Assembly (NCBI GenBank): GCA_036526135.1
Contig: DATCZA010000023.1
Location: forward strand, 96,361-160,360
Length of the DNA: 64,000 nucleotides
DNA from: UBA2965 sp036526135
GTDB lineage: Bacteria > Pseudomonadota > Gammaproteobacteria > Pseudomonadales > Azotimanducaceae
Reading direction: 5' to 3'
Positions 16,684-24,558 of the stretch are shown here, one piece after another; position 1 is the stretch's first letter, and each line of letters begins with the position of its first letter. Under the pieces are notes generated by a model that was not told where the DNA came from, did not search any database, and was given only the letters and a program-made list of their open reading frames with translations. The position numbers and the translations under genes are program-made.

Positions 16684-17894
16684 AGACGGGCATTGTGCTG
16701 ATCGCCATCGCCGCCGTGCTGGGCGGGCTGGTCGGCACGCTGGTGGTGCGTGACCCGGGGTACGTGCTGCTGGCTTATGACGACATGGCCGTCGAGACCA
16801 GTCTCTGGTTCGCGCTTGTTGCTCTGGTCGTCATCTATTTCGTCGTGCGTCTGCTTGTTTTCGCATTCTCACGGCTGGCCGCCACGGGCGGCAGCTTCGG
16901 CGCATGGAACCGCCAGCGGCAGTCGAAGAAGGCGCGTGAACAGACGATTCGCGGGCTGCTGCTCATGGCCGAGGGAGAGTGGGCCGAAGCGCGGCGGCTG
17001 CTCGTTCTGGCCGCCCCACGGGTGGATTCGCCCCTGATCAACTACTTGAGCGCCGCTCGGGGCGCCCACGCCACGGGCGACGTCGAAGGCCGCGACGAGC
17101 TGCTTCGCAAGGCCCACCAGTCGACACCGGGGGCGCGATTCGCCGTGGGGCTCACCCAGGCGCAGCTGCAGGCTTCGGCTGAGCAGTGGGAGCAATGCCT
17201 GGCTTCGCTTCTCCAGCTGCAGTCCGAGTCGCCGCGTCATCAGCTGGTGCTGTCTATGCTTGCGGAGTGTTACGAGGCGCTGCAGGACTGGCGGGCTCTC
17301 ATCGAGCTTCTGCCGGGCATCCGGCGCGCAAAGCTGCGTGACAAGGCCCAGCTCGACGAGCTGCAAAAGCGCGCCTGGAGCCGGCGGCTCGCGGCGACCA
17401 CGGAAGACCTCACGGGTCTTTGGGCGCAGATGCCCAAGGAGCTGCGCCGTAACCCGGAGCTCGTTGCCGTGCTCTGCGACCGGCTGCTTGAAGCAGGGCT
17501 TGCGAACGATGCCGAGGCCGCGGTTCGGGGCGCCCTGGAACACGAGTGGCGCAGCGAGCTGGTCCAGCGGTACGGTGTGATCGTCTCGGATGATGTGGGC
17601 AGGCAGCTCATCGTGGCCGAGGGGTGGTTGAAGTCCCGGCCCAACGATTCGGCGCTGCTGCTGGCCCTGGGTCGAATCTGCCTGATGAACGAGCAGTGGG
17701 CCAAGGCCCGCGAGTACCTCGAAGCGAGCCTGCGCCTGCGGCACACGCCTGAGGTCTACGGTGAGCTGGGCCGCCTGTGCGTCGCCATGGGCGACGTGGA
17801 CCGCGGCAGCCAGTATCTCAAGCAGTCGGTGATCGGGCTGCCGGATCTGCCGCTGCCGGAAGGCGAGCCAGGCGCGGCGGCGGGGACCGGCTAG
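16680..17894 (+). CDS. hemY: HemY family TPR membrane protein
   Basis: 404-residue protein. Two N-terminal membrane helices (about 3-22 and 42-62, split by the RDPGYVLLAYDDMAVETS loop typical of HemY_N) are followed by tetratricopeptide-like helical repeats to the end. It is part of the hemCDXY operon; in E. coli it is linked to haem synthesis but its biochemical role is unsettled. This is not the protoporphyrinogen oxidase also called HemY in Bacillus. The GTG start overlaps the hemX stop by 4 bp. It ends convergent with the next gene, overlapping by 4 bp. Confidence 0.9.
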   Translation: MKTGIVLIAIAAVLGGLVGTLVVRDPGYVLLAYDDMAVETSLWFALVALVVIYFVVRLLVFAFSRLAATGGSFGAWNRQRQSKKAREQTIRGLLLMAEGEWAEARRLLVLAAPRVDSPLINYLSAARGAHATGDVEGRDELLRKAHQSTPGARFAVGLTQAQLQASAEQWEQCLASLLQLQSESPRHQLVLSMLAECYEALQDWRALIELLPGIRRAKLRDKAQLDELQKRAWSRRLAATTEDLTGLWAQMPKELRRNPELVAVLCDRLLEAGLANDAEAAVRGALEHEWRSELVQRYGVIVSDDVGRQLIVAEGWLKSRPNDSALLLALGRICLMNEQWAKAREYLEASLRLRHTPEVYGELGRLCVAMGDVDRGSQYLKQSVIGLPDLPLPEGEPGAAAGTG

Positions 17895-18589
17895 CCCGAG
17901 TTGTCCGGACGGGGCGCGTAGCCGAACGCATCGGCGGCCAATTGCCCGCGGGGCACACCGCCGGCTTGGAGCGCGTCGGCCGCTGCGTAGACGAACTGCG
18001 GGCCCCCGCAGAGGAAGATCCGCCGATCCCGGAACCGCGCCGATTGCGCCCGCAGCCAGGCAAGCGCCCGATTGTCCCGATCCCGTCTCGAATCCGCGAT
18101 CAGCGTGGTAGACAGCCAGTCCGCGTTCAGCGAGGCAAGCCAGTCCCTGCGATACAGATCAGCCTCCCGGTCCGCGCACCAGAGAAACGAGACCTCGAAC
18201 GGGACCTCACCGCGCGACGCTGCCTGCGCGAGCGCGTCGAGCATGCCGAGCGCCTGGCTCGCGCCCGTTCCCCCTGCCGCGATGAGAATCGGGCCGGCCA
18301 GAGGCAACTCCAGCCGGACGTCGCCAAAAGGGCCGGCGACATCGAGGGTTTGGCTCGTTTGGAGCAGCTCATCGAAAAGGACGGCCTCGGCGATGCCGGG
18401 GGTGGATCGGTAATGCAGGTGCACGTCGGGGAGGCGGTAGGGACCTGAGGCGATGGAAAGTGGAATGCGCGCGCCGTTCGGAAGAAGTATTTCCAGGTAC
18501 TGGCCCGCAGCGAAAGCGAAGTCTGGCTCTACTTGCAGGACGATCTCCTGCACGGGTGCGCCCGTGCGGCGGACGATCCTGGCCTGCAC
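17891..18589 (-). CDS. Flavin/ferredoxin reductase-family oxidoreductase (Fre-like)
   Basis: 232-residue FAD/NAD(P)-binding protein of the ferredoxin-NADP reductase fold. FAQGQY-type FAAGQYLEI and PLSIAS (RxYSxx equivalent) bind flavin; LIAAGGTGASQALGML and FLCGGPQFV bind NAD(P)H. The family includes Fre, LuxG and CDP-6-deoxyglucoseen reductase-type enzymes. It has no iron-sulphur domain, so free flavin reduction is the likeliest activity. The start is GTG 18589, 11 bp after rho. A similar reductase lies near rho in Pseudomonas. Confidence 0.82.
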   Translation of the reverse strand: MQARIVRRTGAPVQEIVLQVEPDFAFAAGQYLEILLPNGARIPLSIASGPYRLPDVHLHYRSTPGIAEAVLFDELLQTSQTLDVAGPFGDVRLELPLAGPILIAAGGTGASQALGMLDALAQAASRGEVPFEVSFLWCADREADLYRRDWLASLNADWLSTTLIADSRRDRDNRALAWLRAQSARFRDRRIFLCGGPQFVYAAADALQAGGVPRGQLAADAFGYAPRPDNSG

Positions 18590-18600
18590 GGTTGGCTCGG

Positions 18601-19863
18601 TCAGCGACCGCCGCGCATCAGCGCGAAGAACTCCTCGTTGGTCTTCGTGTCCTTCAGCTTGTCGATCATGAACTCGATGGCGGCGATGTCGTCCATGTCG
18701 TGGAGCAGCTTGCGCAGGATCCAGACCCGCTGAAGCTCTTCCTCGCCCATCAGCAGCTCCTCGCGGCGGGTGGCCGAGCGGCGGATGTTGATGGCCGGGT
18801 AGACGCGCTTTTCTGCGATCTTGCGTTCCAGGTGAAGCTCCTGGTTGCCCGTTCCCTTGAACTCCTCGTAGATGACCTCGTCCATCTTGGAGCCGGTATC
18901 CACCAGGGCGGTGGCGATGATGGACAGGCTGCCGCCCTCTTCGATGTTTCGGGCCGCACCGAAGAATCTCTTGGGGCGCTCCAGCGCGTGAGCGTCGACG
19001 CCGCCAGTCAGAACCTTTCCGGACGACGGCACTATGGTGTTGTAGGCCCTTGCGAGACGGGTGATCGAATCCAGCAGAATCACGACGTCCTTCTGGTGCT
19101 CCACCAGCCGCTTTGCCTTCTCGATGACCATCTCCGCCACCTGGACGTGACGGGAGGGGGGCTCGTCGAACGTGCTCGCCACCACCTCGCCCTGAACCAT
19201 GCGCTGCATTTCCGTGACTTCCTCGGGCCGCTCGTCGATGAGCAGCACGATCAGCACGACCTCGGGGTTGTTGGCCGCGATGGACTGAGCGATGTTCTGC
19301 AGAACCAGCGTCTTTCCGGCTTTCGGGGGAGAGACGATGAGCGCTCGCTGGCCTTTGCCGATGGGCGCAATGAGGTCGATGATGCGCGCGGTCAGATCCT
19401 CGGTGCTGCCGTTGCCGCGCTCGAGCACCAGCCGATCGTCGGGGAAGAGCGGGGTGAGGTTTTCGAAAAGAATCTTGTGTTTCTTGGAGTTAGGCTCGCT
19501 GAAATTGATCTCGTCGACCTTCAGCAGAGCGAAGTAGCGCTCGCCGTCCTTGGGCGGCCGGATCTTGCCGGCAATGCTGTCGCCCGTTCGCAGGTTGAAT
19601 CGGCGTATCTGGCTAGGCGAGACGTAGATGTCGTCGGGCCCCGCGAGATAGGAACTGTCTGCGGATCGCAGAAAACCGAAGCCGTCCTGGAGAATTTCCA
19701 GGGTCCCCTCCCCGTAGATGTCCTCGCCCTCTTTGGCTTGCTTGCGGACGATGGCGGCGATGACCTCCTGCTTGCGCGAACGCGCAAGGTTCTCCAGCCC
19801 CATCTCGCGGGCCATGTCGATCAGGTCGCCGACGGGTTTTCTCTTCAGGTCTGTAAGGTTCAT
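18601..19863 (-). CDS. rho: Transcription termination factor Rho
   Basis: 420-residue hexameric RNA helicase. The N terminus MNLTDLKRKPVGDLIDMARE fixes the start at 19863 instead of an ATG 6 bp earlier. The RNA-binding cold-shock-like domain includes DGFGFLRS and YVSPSQIRRFNLR. The P-loop is PPKAGKT, followed by LLIDERPEEVTEM (Walker B) and the Q/R loops. It is preceded by a good promoter in the 237-bp gap after trxA. Confidence 0.98.
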   Translation of the reverse strand: MNLTDLKRKPVGDLIDMAREMGLENLARSRKQEVIAAIVRKQAKEGEDIYGEGTLEILQDGFGFLRSADSSYLAGPDDIYVSPSQIRRFNLRTGDSIAGKIRPPKDGERYFALLKVDEINFSEPNSKKHKILFENLTPLFPDDRLVLERGNGSTEDLTARIIDLIAPIGKGQRALIVSPPKAGKTLVLQNIAQSIAANNPEVVLIVLLIDERPEEVTEMQRMVQGEVVASTFDEPPSRHVQVAEMVIEKAKRLVEHQKDVVILLDSITRLARAYNTIVPSSGKVLTGGVDAHALERPKRFFGAARNIEEGGSLSIIATALVDTGSKMDEVIYEEFKGTGNQELHLERKIAEKRVYPAINIRRSATRREELLMGEEELQRVWILRKLLHDMDDIAAIEFMIDKLKDTKTNEEFFALMRGGR

Positions 19864-20005
19864 GGGCATAAGCGCAAACCGGCAGGTTGTAAAAACGACG
19901 AACGGACTGTTCTTAGATTTTTATGGCTGTTCTTTGGGTGCTGCGACCGGCGAAGCGCGGTGGCGGCGGGTGGGCGCTGGAGTTCGACTCCAGCGATTGC
20001 AGCCA

Positions 20006-20033
20006 AGTTTAGTGTATTGAAAGACCCCGTCAA
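20006..20033 (-). promoter_or_regulatory. Sigma-70 promoter for rho
   Basis: On the minus strand TTGACG (20033-20028), 16 bases and TAAACT (20011-20006) form a near-consensus promoter about 140 bp before rho. That leaves a leader in which Rho could control its own transcript. Confidence 0.62.
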
Positions 20034-20106
20034 GCACCCCTTTGGTCGCACAATCCGGGTTTGTGAACCCGTTTACGCGCCGCCTGACGGGGCCGATAGG
20101 TGGATA

Positions 20107-20433
20107 TCAGATGTTGCTGTCCAGGAAGGCGGCCAGCTGAGACTTCGACAACGCGCCCACCTTGGTCGCTTCGACCTCGCCGTTCTTGAACAGCATGAGG
20201 GTAGGTATGCCACGGATGCCGTACTTGGGCGGCGTGGCCTGGTTGGCGTCGATGTCTAGCTTGCAGACCTTGATGCGGTCGGAGTACTCCTCGGCGATCT
20301 CGTCGAGAATGGGCGCGATCATCTTGCAGGGGCCGCACCACTCCGCCCAGTAATCCACTAAGACGGGCTTGTCGGAAGAGAGCACGTCGTTGTCGAAGTC
20401 GGAATCGCTGGTGTGAACGATGTTGTCGCTCAT
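20107..20433 (-). CDS. trxA: Thioredoxin 1
   Basis: 108-residue dithiol reductase that reduces ribonucleotide reductase, PAPS reductase and many other proteins. The active site is WCGPCK with Cys33 and Cys36. The cis-proline is in GIRGIPTLMLF and the fold is full length. The ATG at 20433 is chosen because it gives the normal length; another ATG lies one codon upstream. The trxA-rho order is the same as in E. coli. An inverted repeat, CGGGTT-TGTG-AACCCG, near 20056-20072 may end its transcript. Confidence 0.97.
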   Translation of the reverse strand: MSDNIVHTSDSDFDNDVLSSDKPVLVDYWAEWCGPCKMIAPILDEIAEEYSDRIKVCKLDIDANQATPPKYGIRGIPTLMLFKNGEVEATKVGALSKSQLAAFLDSNI

Positions 20434-20546
20434 CAATTTGCTCCAGTAATGATATGACAGTCACCCGGTCTGGGACGCGACGCTTGGAGAGGGCCCAGGG
20501 CCGTGGCGGAACGGTGGCAGTTTATCACGACATCGGCGGGCGGCCA

Positions 20547-21539
20547 CTAATCCGCGAGGGCTGCGGCGACGGTGAACGCGAAGTAGGTCAGAATGCCGTC
20601 GGCGCCCGCTCGTTTCAGGCAGAGCAGCGACTCGGCGACGACGGATTGGTCGAGCCAGCCATTGCCGACGGCGGCCATGTGCATCGCATACTCGCCGCTG
20701 ACCTGATAGGCGAAGGTCGGCACGCCAAACCGGTCCTTGACCCGTCGGATGATGTCCAGGTACGGCATTCCCGGTTTGACCATCACCATGTCCGCCCCTT
20801 CCTCCAGGTCCAGGGCGATTTCCTGCAGGGCCTCGTCGCTGTTTGCCGGGTCCATCTGGTAGGTATGCTTGCTGCCGGTGCCGAGGGTGGCCGACGAGCC
20901 CACCGCATCGCGAAAGGGCCCGTAGTAGGCCGACGCGTACTTTGCCGAGTAGGCCATGATGAGGGTGTTGTCGTGACCCTCGCTCTCCAGCATCTGCCGA
21001 ATGGCGCCTACCCGTCCGTCCATCATGTCGGAGGGCGCGATGACGTCCGCGCCGGCGTTGGCGCAGACGGCTGCCTGTCGGCAGAGCGCCTCCACCGTGA
21101 CGTCGTTGAGCACGTATCCGCTTTCGTCGATGATTCCGTCCTGGCCGTGGGTTGTGTAGGGATCAAGGGCCGCGTCGGTCATGACGCCGAGATCGGGTAA
21201 AGCTTCCTTCAGGGCGGCGACCGCCCGCGGGATCAGGCCATCCGGGTTCCAGGCCTCGCAACCATCCGGCGTTCTGAGATCCGGCTGCGTGTACGGGAAC
21301 AGAGCGATGGCGGGGATCCCGAACTTTGCGGCTTCCTCCGCGTGCCTGAGAAGGTTGTCGATGGACAGCCGGTTGATGCCCGGCATGGAATCCACCGCTA
21401 TCTGCTGATCGGCGCCCTCCACGACGAAGACCGGGTAGATGAGGTCGTTGACCGTCAGCTCGGTCTCGCGCACGAGGCGCCGGATGAAGTCGGTCTGTCG
21501 ATTGCGTCGCAGGCGCGTCGCGGGGAAACTGCGCGGCAT
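20547..21539 (-). CDS. hemB: Delta-aminolevulinic acid dehydratase (porphobilinogen synthase)
   Basis: 330-residue octameric enzyme joining two aminolevulinates. The Schiff-base lysines are Lys200 (AYSAKYASAYY) and Lys255 (MVKPGMPY). The metal site reads DAALDPYTTHGQDG, with Asp/Ala in place of the cysteine triad, so this is the magnesium/potassium type known from Pseudomonas and not the zinc type. The start MPRSFPATRLRR (21539) follows the family; the frame is open 63 bp further. It is divergent from the TVP38 gene. Confidence 0.97.
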   Translation of the reverse strand: MPRSFPATRLRRNRQTDFIRRLVRETELTVNDLIYPVFVVEGADQQIAVDSMPGINRLSIDNLLRHAEEAAKFGIPAIALFPYTQPDLRTPDGCEAWNPDGLIPRAVAALKEALPDLGVMTDAALDPYTTHGQDGIIDESGYVLNDVTVEALCRQAAVCANAGADVIAPSDMMDGRVGAIRQMLESEGHDNTLIMAYSAKYASAYYGPFRDAVGSSATLGTGSKHTYQMDPANSDEALQEIALDLEEGADMVMVKPGMPYLDIIRRVKDRFGVPTFAYQVSGEYAMHMAAVGNGWLDQSVVAESLLCLKRAGADGILTYFAFTVAAALAD

Positions 21540-21622
21540 GATGCGTGTCCTAACTCTTGCGATGCTGGCTTTCTCTGTGCCTGGGCGGCTATGGTAATGC
21601 AACGCGACGCGGACTCCAGCGT

Positions 21623-22351
21623 ATGAGCGGATCCGGTTCCGGCGCCCCGGGGGCGGAATCCCGCGGCCGCCATCGAAAGATCTTGGTGCTTGTGCTCGTC
21701 GCAGGTCTTCTCGGCGCCTTTTTCCTGACCGGCCTGAACGACTATCTCAGCCTCTCCTTTCTCAAGGGCGTTCACCACGATGCCGTCGTTTTCGTGAGAG
21801 AAAACGCGCTGGTGAGCATCCTTGGCTTCTTTCTCTTCTACATCGCGGTCACGGCGCTCTCGCTGCCTGGCGCTGCGATCATGACGCTGGCTGCAGGGGC
21901 CGTGTTCGGCCTGTTCTGGGGCACCCTTATCACGTCCTTTGCCAGCAGCGCGGGCGCAACCCTGGCCATGCTCATCTCCCGCACGCTCCTGCGCGACTGG
22001 GTGCACGCGCGCTTTGCCGCCCAGCTTCGGGTGGTCAACGATGGCCTGGCACGCGACGGCGCGTTCTACCTTTTCAGCGTGCGCATGGTGCCGCTGTTTC
22101 CGTTCTTCATCGTCAATCTGGTCATGGGGCTCACCGCCATCGGTACCTGGCAGTTCTACTGGGTCAGCCAGGTGGGAATGCTGGCCGGCACGCTCGTCTT
22201 CGTATTTGCGGGCACTCAGCTGGCAAACGTGGACACCGTTGCCGACGTGCTCAGCCCGGGGCTCATCGCAGCCCTCAGTTTGCTCGGGTTGTTTCCGCTG
22301 ATCGCGCGCAAGACCATGGGATGGCTCGAGCGCGCCCGGGCGGCGCGATGA
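21623..22351 (+). CDS. TVP38/TMEM64 (DedA-like) membrane protein
   Basis: 242-residue polytopic membrane protein of the TVP38/TMEM64 (SNARE-associated/VTT) family. Typical segments are ALSLPGAAIMTLAAGAVFG, the re-entrant-loop motif SSAGATLAMLISR, and RMVPLFPFFIVNLVMGL. About five or six hydrophobic helices are visible. Family members are linked to lipid scrambling and selenite/envelope stress, but the substrate here is unknown. It lies 28 bp before a mercuric-reductase-like flavoprotein, a pairing (and sometimes a fusion) seen in many bacteria. Start ATG 21623; the frame is open upstream. Confidence 0.88.
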   Translation: MSGSGSGAPGAESRGRHRKILVLVLVAGLLGAFFLTGLNDYLSLSFLKGVHHDAVVFVRENALVSILGFFLFYIAVTALSLPGAAIMTLAAGAVFGLFWGTLITSFASSAGATLAMLISRTLLRDWVHARFAAQLRVVNDGLARDGAFYLFSVRMVPLFPFFIVNLVMGLTAIGTWQFYWVSQVGMLAGTLVFVFAGTQLANVDTVADVLSPGLIAALSLLGLFPLIARKTMGWLERARAAR

Positions 22352-22379
22352 GCTGCAGTTTCCGCGGGGGTCACAGGGC

Positions 22380-23819
22380 ATGGCGAAGTACGACAACAAC
22401 CTGATCGTGATCGGCGCAGGCTCGGCCGGCCTCATCGTCGCCCTGATCGCGGCCACGGTCCGGGCTCGGGTCACCCTGATCGAGCAGGGCGCCATGGGCG
22501 GCGACTGCCTCAACACGGGGTGCGTTCCGAGCAAGACGCTGATCCGCTCGGCCAAGATTGCTCATTATCAGGCCACCGCCCAGCGCTACGGGGTGCAGGC
22601 GGTGACTCCCCAGGTGGACTTTCAGTCGGTCATGCGCCGGGTACACGAGGTCATCGCGACCATCGAACCCAAGGACTCCATGGCCCGCTACCGGGAACTC
22701 GGCGTCAACTGCGTGGCGGGAGCGGCGCGCCTGATCGACCGGCATCACGTGCAGGTTGGCGATGAGCGCCTGAGCGCCCGCAGCATCGTTCTCGCCACCG
22801 GGGCTGAGCCCGTTGTCCCGCCCATTCCCGGGCTCGCCGATGCCCGGCCGCTCACCTCCGATAATCTCTGGGAGCTCGAGAGCCTGCCCCAGCGGCTTCT
22901 GGTGATGGGTGGAGGGCCGATCGGCTGCGAGCTGGCTCAGGCTTTCGCCCGACTGGGCTCGGCGGTCACGCTCATCGACATGGCGCCCGGCCTGATGCCC
23001 CGGGAGGACGACGACGTCGCCGGCTTCGTCGAGCGCAGGCTGCGCGGTGAGGGCATCGACGTCCGCACCGGCCACCGCGCCGTGCGGGTGGTGGCCTCGG
23101 CGGATGGCGCCGGGGTGCTACATGCCGATTCGGACGGCGGCGAGGTGCAGATCGGCTTCGATCGGGTGCTCGTTGCCGTCGGGCGCCGCGCCAACACGGC
23201 GGGGCTGGGGCTCGAAGCGCTGGGGATCGCCACCCGGTCAGACGGAACGCTGGAGGTGGACGCCTATCTCCGCACGGCGGTGCGTAACGTCTACGGCTGC
23301 GGCGACGTGGTGGGTCCCTACCAGTTCACTCACATGGCCTCTCATCAGGCCTGGTACGCGGCGGTCAACGCGCTGTTCGGCCGGTTCCGCAAGTTCAAGG
23401 TCGACTACTCGGTGGTGCCCTGGGTGACGTTCACGGATCCGGAAGTCGCCCACGTCGGGCTCTCGGAAACCGAGGCCGCCGAGCGAGGCATCCGGGTCGA
23501 GGTCACTCGGTACGGTCTGGACGATCTGGATCGGGCGCTCGCCGACGGCAGCGCCTCGGGTTGGGTGAAGATCCTTACCAGACCCGGCTCGGATCGCATT
23601 CTGGGCGTTTCCATCGTGGGAGCCCATGCGGGCGAGCTCATCGCCGAGTACGTGCTGGCCATGACCCATGGCATCGGGCTGAAGAAGATTCTCGGCACCA
23701 TTCACGTCTACCCGACCCTCGCCGAGGCGAACAAGCTCGCTGCGGGGGCATGGCGGCGCGCCCACGCGCCCGAACGGCTGCTACGCTGGGTCGGCAGGCT
23801 CCACGACCTGTTGCGCTAG
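22380..23819 (+). CDS. Pyridine nucleotide-disulphide oxidoreductase, MerA/Lpd-like
   Basis: 479-residue class I flavin disulphide reductase. FAD-binding IGAGSAGL is near the N terminus, the redox-active pair is Cys43/Cys48 (GGDCLNTGCVPSK), and the NAD(P)H motif is GGGPIGCELAQAF. The C-terminal dimerisation domain contains the acid-base HIYPT-equivalent HVYPTLAEA. There is no N-terminal metal-binding domain and no terminal CC pair, so true mercuric reductase is unlikely. It is better seen as the TVP38-associated flavoprotein of unknown substrate. Confidence 0.88.
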   Translation: MAKYDNNLIVIGAGSAGLIVALIAATVRARVTLIEQGAMGGDCLNTGCVPSKTLIRSAKIAHYQATAQRYGVQAVTPQVDFQSVMRRVHEVIATIEPKDSMARYRELGVNCVAGAARLIDRHHVQVGDERLSARSIVLATGAEPVVPPIPGLADARPLTSDNLWELESLPQRLLVMGGGPIGCELAQAFARLGSAVTLIDMAPGLMPREDDDVAGFVERRLRGEGIDVRTGHRAVRVVASADGAGVLHADSDGGEVQIGFDRVLVAVGRRANTAGLGLEALGIATRSDGTLEVDAYLRTAVRNVYGCGDVVGPYQFTHMASHQAWYAAVNALFGRFRKFKVDYSVVPWVTFTDPEVAHVGLSETEAAERGIRVEVTRYGLDDLDRALADGSASGWVKILTRPGSDRILGVSIVGAHAGELIAEYVLAMTHGIGLKKILGTIHVYPTLAEANKLAAGAWRRAHAPERLLRWVGRLHDLLR

Positions 23820-24385
23820 GAAGGAAGGTCCTTCTTCAGTCGCCTGGTGCCGCGCTGGAACAGCGACGCATCGTCCAGCATCCTGGCCATTGCCAGGTTC
23901 CCGTACAGTCCGGCCAGCAGATCGGAAGCCGCCCGGCGCGCCCGGCGCGGTTTCATGCCGGTTTCCTCGAACGTGGCGGCAAGCCGTTCGCCCCAGCTCA
24001 GAAACCGCCGGCGGATGGTGTCACCGTGCACGGCCCGCAACGCGCCGTGGTCCAGCACTGCGATCAGACAGGGGCGCTCGCCGTGATCCACGTAGCTGCT
24101 GAAAGCGTCCACGAACCGGCCGAGACGAACCGGGGCAGGCTGCTTCTTGGTCAGCCGGGAAAAGGCCGTTTTGTCCAGCCGGGCGATCGCCCTGGTCAGG
24201 AGCACCGACGCCATCTCCGCCTTGCCGCCGGGAAAGTGATGGTAGAGGCTGGCTTTCCCCAGCCCGCTGGCGGTCGCCAGGCGGCTCAAGCTGGCGCCCT
24301 CGTAGCCGTGCTCGATGAAGACTCTGGCGAGCCGATTTTCGAGCTCGGCGCGACTATTCGCAGCTGGCTTGTCGTTGTTGCCCAC
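23816..24385 (-). CDS. TetR/AcrR family regulator
   Basis: 189-residue repressor. The N-terminal helix-turn-helix reads GASLSRLATASGLGKASLYHHF, the TetR signature. The C-terminal ligand domain (about 75-180) resembles the TetR_C LmrA/YxaF type with PCLIAVLDHGALR. The start is taken as GTG 24385, in line with the family. It is divergent from the luciferase-like monooxygenase gene, and a palindromic GAACGTTC operator candidate sits just upstream, so it probably regulates itself and perhaps that monooxygenase. Confidence 0.83.
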   Translation of the reverse strand: MGNNDKPAANSRAELENRLARVFIEHGYEGASLSRLATASGLGKASLYHHFPGGKAEMASVLLTRAIARLDKTAFSRLTKKQPAPVRLGRFVDAFSSYVDHGERPCLIAVLDHGALRAVHGDTIRRRFLSWGERLAATFEETGMKPRRARRAASDLLAGLYGNLAMARMLDDASLFQRGTRRLKKDLPS

Positions 24386-24400
24386 GAAATGAGGGTAACA

Positions 24401-24416
24401 GAACGTTCGGTCGGTC
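24401..24416. promoter_or_regulatory. Candidate TetR operator
   Basis: GAACGTTCGGTCGGTC contains the 8-bp palindrome GAACGTTC followed by two GGTC steps, 16 bp before the TetR start. TTGACC on the minus strand (24420-24415) overlaps it and may be the -35 box. Such ACCGACCG/CGTTC elements are usual for TetR operators. Confidence 0.45.
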
Positions 24417-24558
24417 AAAAGGCGCCGTCTGATCCGCGCCGCTGGCGCGGTGCCCCTTGATGCGACGTGCCCTTTGAGGGGAGACTCGGGCAGCGGGAAA
24501 GCGCCATTCGGGGCCCTGGCCGCCCGGCCGCCGGGGATCTGCACAACACAGTGGGGAC

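Noticed and set aside
18460..20259. Long open plus-strand frame across rho and the reductase gene
   Set aside because: It is antisense to conserved rho and has arginine/glycine-rich, low-complexity translation. High GC makes long shadow frames likely.
22380..23819. Mercury resistance operon
   Set aside because: No MerT/MerP/MerR genes and the flavoprotein lacks the metal-binding domain and terminal cysteines.
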